Shown here one piece after another: positions 14,188 to 16,491 of a stretch of 16,491 nucleotides of DNA. The stretch's first letter is position 1. Every line of letters begins with the position of its first letter. Location: positions 1 through 16,491 of the forward strand of contig CAYNZF010000046.1 of the NCBI GenBank assembly GCA_964401615.1, in the 5' to 3' direction. This stretch comes from JAXGQD01 sp964401615 (GTDB lineage Bacteria; Bacillota; Clostridia; Saccharofermentanales; Fastidiosipilaceae). The notes under the pieces are model-generated. The model saw nothing but the letters and a program-made list of their open reading frames with translations, was not told the DNA's origin and did not search any database. The translations under genes were made by a program, and so were the position numbers.

Positions 14188-14961
14188 TTAGAAACAGGTG
14201 AATGCTCCATCAATGACAAAGTCGGATCCTGTCGTGAAATCACTGGCATCGCCGGCCAGGTAGACTGCTATGGCTTGAAGTTCATCCGGACGGCCCATGC
14301 GGCCGATAGGTGACAAGGCGTTCCATTTTTCGATCAGCGGTTTAAGTAGAGCTGACTCCAGCACCAGATCGGTGCCGATGTAACCCGGGCTGATTGAATT
14401 GACACGAACACCGGACTTGGCGAATTCAACGGCCATCGACTTGGTCAGCATGATTACGCCCGCCTTTGACGCATTATATGCACACTGCGGTTGCGGAACA
14501 TTGACGATATGACCGGACATCGAAGCCGTGTTGATGATTGAACCGCGGCCTTGCTCGAGCATGACCTTGGCTGCCGCCTGTGAGGTCAAAAAGACACCAT
14601 TGAGGTTCACATCGATGACTTTCTTGAATTGAGCATAGGTCATTTCGTCAGCCGGAGCATTGATGCAGATGCCCGCATTGCAGAAAGCTACATCCAGCTT
14701 GCCGAAAGCCTCGAGGATGGTGGCAATCATTTTGTTGACATCCGCCTCATCTGTGACATCCGTTTTGACTGCAATCGTTTTTACACCCAGCTCAGCAATT
14801 TCATCCGCGGTTTTCTGCGCTTCAGCGATGTCCATGTCTACAATCGCCACATTGCAGCCAGCTTCAGCGATAGCGGTGGCGATTGACTTGCCAATACCTC
14901 GCGCACCACCGGTGACAAAAGCAGCTTTGCCATCCAGTCTCATTTTTTCCAAAATTCCCAT
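14188..14961 (-). CDS. SDR-family polyol/ketose dehydrogenase
   Basis: This 257-residue classical short-chain dehydrogenase has the cofactor motif TGGARGIG (17-24), an acidic Asp42 after the second strand (VDMD) that favours NAD over NADP, the NAG motif at 95-97 and the active-site set Asn119, Ser149, Tyr162 and Lys166 (AYNASK). The stretch around the active site, NTASMSGHIV and PQPQCAYNASK, with SPGYIGTD after it, closely resembles fungal arabinitol/sorbose/mannitol-type SDRs, which reduce ketoses or oxidise polyols. ATG 14961 has GGAGG six bases upstream, and an in-frame upstream ATT/ATG-less extension would run into the preceding gene. It is separated by 13 bases from the zinc dehydrogenase, so both are likely made together. 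A role in L-xylulose or ribulose/arabitol conversion is plausible but not shown. Confidence 0.87.
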   Translation of the reverse strand: MGILEKMRLDGKAAFVTGGARGIGKSIATAIAEAGCNVAIVDMDIAEAQKTADEIAELGVKTIAVKTDVTDEADVNKMIATILEAFGKLDVAFCNAGICINAPADEMTYAQFKKVIDVNLNGVFLTSQAAAKVMLEQGRGSIINTASMSGHIVNVPQPQCAYNASKAGVIMLTKSMAVEFAKSGVRVNSISPGYIGTDLVLESALLKPLIEKWNALSPIGRMGRPDELQAIAVYLAGDASDFTTGSDFVIDGAFTCF

Positions 14962-14974
14962 AGTTTGCCTCCAA

Positions 14975-16015
14975 TTATTTTCGATCAATGTCGATGATTA
15001 CTTTCATTGTGGTTTCACGGTTCTGGTCAATAAATTCGTAAGCCTCTTGATATTGGGTAATGGGAAAATGCTTGCTGATCAATGGCTTAAGATTTACCTT
15101 ACCCTCATTGACGATGCGGATGGCGTCCACATAGTCATCATGGCGGTACATCATTGAAGTGTACAAATCAATCTCGGAGTCGTTCAGTTTGGCGAGATCG
15201 ACCGTGGCCATACCGGCAAAAACGGCGACCAGGAAAATGATGCTGCCTTTTCTGGCGTTCTGAATCGCCTGTCCCATGGTGATGTTGTTTCCCGCGCAGT
15301 CAAAAATGACATCGGCCTTATCAGGTCCAAAACTATCCACCACGACTTTGCCAAAATCATGCTCACGGGTATTGAAAACATAGTCCGCACCACATTCTTT
15401 GGCCAAATTCAGACGCAGGTCTGAAACATCGGTGACCATCACCTCAGCTGCTCCAAAGGCTTTCAGCGTCTGAGTCAGCAGGATTCCAATCGGTCCGGCT
15501 CCGAGCACAACGATTTTTTTACCTGATACGTCCCCGACGCGTTTGACCGCATGTACCGCCACAGCCAGGGGCTCAATCATAGCGCCTTCTTCAAAACTCA
15601 AGTCATCGGGCAAGGGAGTTATTTTGGAAGCATCAACGGCAAAATATTCGCTGGCTGCTCCAATCGTTTGAAAACCCATAACTTTGAGATTTTCACAAAG
15701 GTTGTATTTTCCGTTACGGCAGGGATGGCACTGGCCGCAGGTGACCTGGGGTTCAATGGTCACTTTTTGACCGATAGTCAATCCACTGACGCCTTCACCC
15801 ACGGCTGCTACTTCGCCGGATACTTCATGTCCTTGCGTCAAGGGGTAAGTCACGTAAGGATGCTGGCCATGGAAGACATGTATGTCGCTGCCGCAGATCC
15901 CTACCCTTTTCATCGCGACCAGAACTTGTCCGGCCTTTAGTTCAGGCACAGGGACTTCTATGATTTGAATGGTATGTGGTCCAGTCATTTCTTGTTGAAG
16001 CATGGTTGATTTCAT
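14975..16015 (-). CDS. Zinc-dependent MDR polyol dehydrogenase (first in array)
   Basis: This 346-residue medium-chain dehydrogenase is closest in layout to L-iditol/sorbitol/xylitol dehydrogenases. Catalytic zinc ligands are Cys41 (GICGSD), His63 and Glu64 (QGHEVSG), with Glu-Pro in MIEPLAVAVHA as the further zinc-site element of the polyol branch. Structural zinc cysteines are Cys93, Cys96, Cys99 and Cys107. The coenzyme motif is GAGPIG, followed by VTDVSD, whose Asp favours NAD. AAGGAG lies eight bases before ATG 16015. It follows the permease gene after 51 bases and precedes the SDR by 13. Being the first enzyme after the importer, it is the best candidate for the first oxidation of the imported polyol; this is inference from order. 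Confidence 0.89.
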   Translation of the reverse strand: MKSTMLQQEMTGPHTIQIIEVPVPELKAGQVLVAMKRVGICGSDIHVFHGQHPYVTYPLTQGHEVSGEVAAVGEGVSGLTIGQKVTIEPQVTCGQCHPCRNGKYNLCENLKVMGFQTIGAASEYFAVDASKITPLPDDLSFEEGAMIEPLAVAVHAVKRVGDVSGKKIVVLGAGPIGILLTQTLKAFGAAEVMVTDVSDLRLNLAKECGADYVFNTREHDFGKVVVDSFGPDKADVIFDCAGNNITMGQAIQNARKGSIIFLVAVFAGMATVDLAKLNDSEIDLYTSMMYRHDDYVDAIRIVNEGKVNLKPLISKHFPITQYQEAYEFIDQNRETTMKVIIDIDRK

Positions 16016-16037
16016 ATCGACTTCTCCTTTGGAGTGG

Positions 16038-16069
16038 TGATTTTATGATGAAACTTACCGATAAAATCA
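16038..16069. repeat. 9-base inverted repeat at the permease/dehydrogenase junction
   Basis: TGATTTTAT (16038-16046) is the exact inverse complement of ATAAAATCA (16061-16069), with a 14-base loop. On the minus strand the second arm in coordinate order contains the permease stop codon, and the hairpin ends before the Shine-Dalgarno of the dehydrogenase. The stem is AT-rich and no U-tract follows, so it is not a typical terminator; it could be an mRNA processing or stability element. Confidence 0.4.
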
Positions 16070-16491
16070 GGACTTGGCACTTCCTTTATTCTGCAGGCTG
16101 TCAAAACCAACCGCCAGGATCAGAACGATGCCTTTGACGACCATCTGCATGTAGGTGCTGACATTCATCAGAACCATGCCGTTGGTCAGGATGCCGATGA
16201 TCAGGGTACCGGCGATGACGTTGGAGATCTTGCCGAAACCGCCGCTGACCGAGACGCCACCGAGGACGACGCAGGTGATGACGTCGAATTCAAAGCCTTT
16301 GCCCGCAGTCGGCTGGGCCGAGTTGGTACGGGAGAGCATGACGATACCAGCGAGGCCGGCAAAGAAACCGGAGAGGGCATAGATCATGAACTTGACGGAA
16401 TTGACTTTGATACCAGACAGGCGGGATGCTTCTTCGTTGCCACCAACGGCGTAGAAGTAGCGGCCAAAGTAGGTTTTGTTGAGGATGAAGG
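16067..16491 (-). CDS. Ribose-type sugar ABC importer permease (C-terminal part, cut by window edge)
   Basis: About 141 C-terminal residues of an RbsC-family integral membrane permease are present; the frame is open to the right edge, so the gene starts outside the window. Typical blocks are GRYFYAVGGNEEASRLSGI, the cytoplasmic loop that contacts the ATPase, then KFMIYALSGFFAGLAGIV, SAQPTAGKGFEFDVITCVV, LGGVSVSGGFG and a last hydrophobic helix (GIVLILAVGFDSLQ). In this family the protein works with an RbsA-type double ATPase and an RbsB-type periplasmic-like binding lipoprotein, which are expected just right of the window. The substrates are pentoses, hexoses or polyols. The dehydrogenases and kinases downstream make a sugar or sugar alcohol likely here. 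Confidence 0.92.
   Translation of the reverse strand, partial: FILNKTYFGRYFYAVGGNEEASRLSGIKVNSVKFMIYALSGFFAGLAGIVMLSRTNSAQPTAGKGFEFDVITCVVLGGVSVSGGFGKISNVIAGTLIIGILTNGMVLMNVSTYMQMVVKGIVLILAVGFDSLQNKGSAKS

Larger units (their letters stand above)
5266..16491 (-). other. Sugar/polyol uptake and redox catabolism gene array (operon, right end outside window)
   Basis: Eleven consecutive minus-strand genes with short gaps (13 to 115 bases) form one directional array that enters from the right edge and ends at the terminator near 5200. It contains an RbsC-type permease, three zinc MDR dehydrogenases, an SDR, a ROK repressor, an unknown small protein, two FGGY kinases, a HAD phosphatase and an aldo/keto reductase. 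The main promoter is presumably beyond the right edge. The widest gaps, before the last gene (115 bases), before the phosphatase (79) and after the ROK gene (71), are candidates for internal promoters or processing sites. Confidence 0.7.

Noticed and set aside
14660..15157. 165-codon plus-strand frame across the SDR/MDR junction
   Set aside because: It covers two well-supported genes and their ribosome binding site on the other strand; low-complexity Ala/Ser-rich shadow.
1..16491. CRISPR arrays, tRNA/rRNA genes, insertion sequences, phage or conjugation genes
   Set aside because: No repeated spacer pattern, cloverleaf, transposase or integrase was seen on either strand.

Overview
The window looks like chromosomal DNA of a Gram-positive, Bacillota-type bacterium, most likely an anaerobic Clostridia-like lineage; the genus cannot be read from the sequence. 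The reasons are strong AGGAG-type ribosome binding sites before almost every gene, several likely TTG starts, a lipobox lipoprotein with a short Lys-rich signal, a MarR-controlled half-size ABC exporter, and a ribose-type ABC importer with a ROK repressor. No rRNA, tRNA, CRISPR array, insertion sequence or phage gene was recognised.

Left part (1-5180), mostly plus strand and a mixture of small units. Positions 1-600 are gene-poor: a good intrinsic terminator for a gene to the left (40-79), then two short unrecognised reading frames that look like relics. Then come a YbaK/ProX-type aminoacyl-tRNA deacylase (639-1127) and an EamA/DMT transporter (1164-2036) in one direction. A small lipoprotein (2219-2578, minus) converges on them. 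Divergent from the lipoprotein is a two-gene resistance-type unit, a MarR regulator (2831-3307) overlapping by one base an ABC exporter (3307-5178). In front of it, two copies of a CAGGTACCTGTT palindrome flank the predicted -10 element and point to autorepression.

Right part (5197-16491), all minus strand: ten complete genes and one truncated gene in a single-direction array that reads from right to left and ends at a hairpin plus U-tract terminator (5187-5220). In transcription order: C-terminal end of an RbsC-type sugar permease; zinc MDR dehydrogenase; SDR polyol/ketose dehydrogenase; ROK repressor; small conserved-looking protein of unknown function; FGGY kinase; zinc MDR dehydrogenase; a second, xylulokinase-like FGGY kinase; HAD phosphatase; aldo/keto reductase; third zinc MDR dehydrogenase. 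Three gene junctions have exactly 13 bases between stop and start, with the Shine-Dalgarno directly after the stop codon.

Taken together the array encodes uptake of a sugar or polyol, redox interconversion of aldose, polyol and ketose, and phosphorylation of ketoses for entry into central metabolism. The enzyme classes (AKR, SDR, several MDRs, xylulokinase type) match those of the fungal oxidoreductive pentose route, which makes a bacterial redox-type pentose or polyol pathway the most interesting hypothesis. The actual substrate cannot be deduced from the sequence alone.
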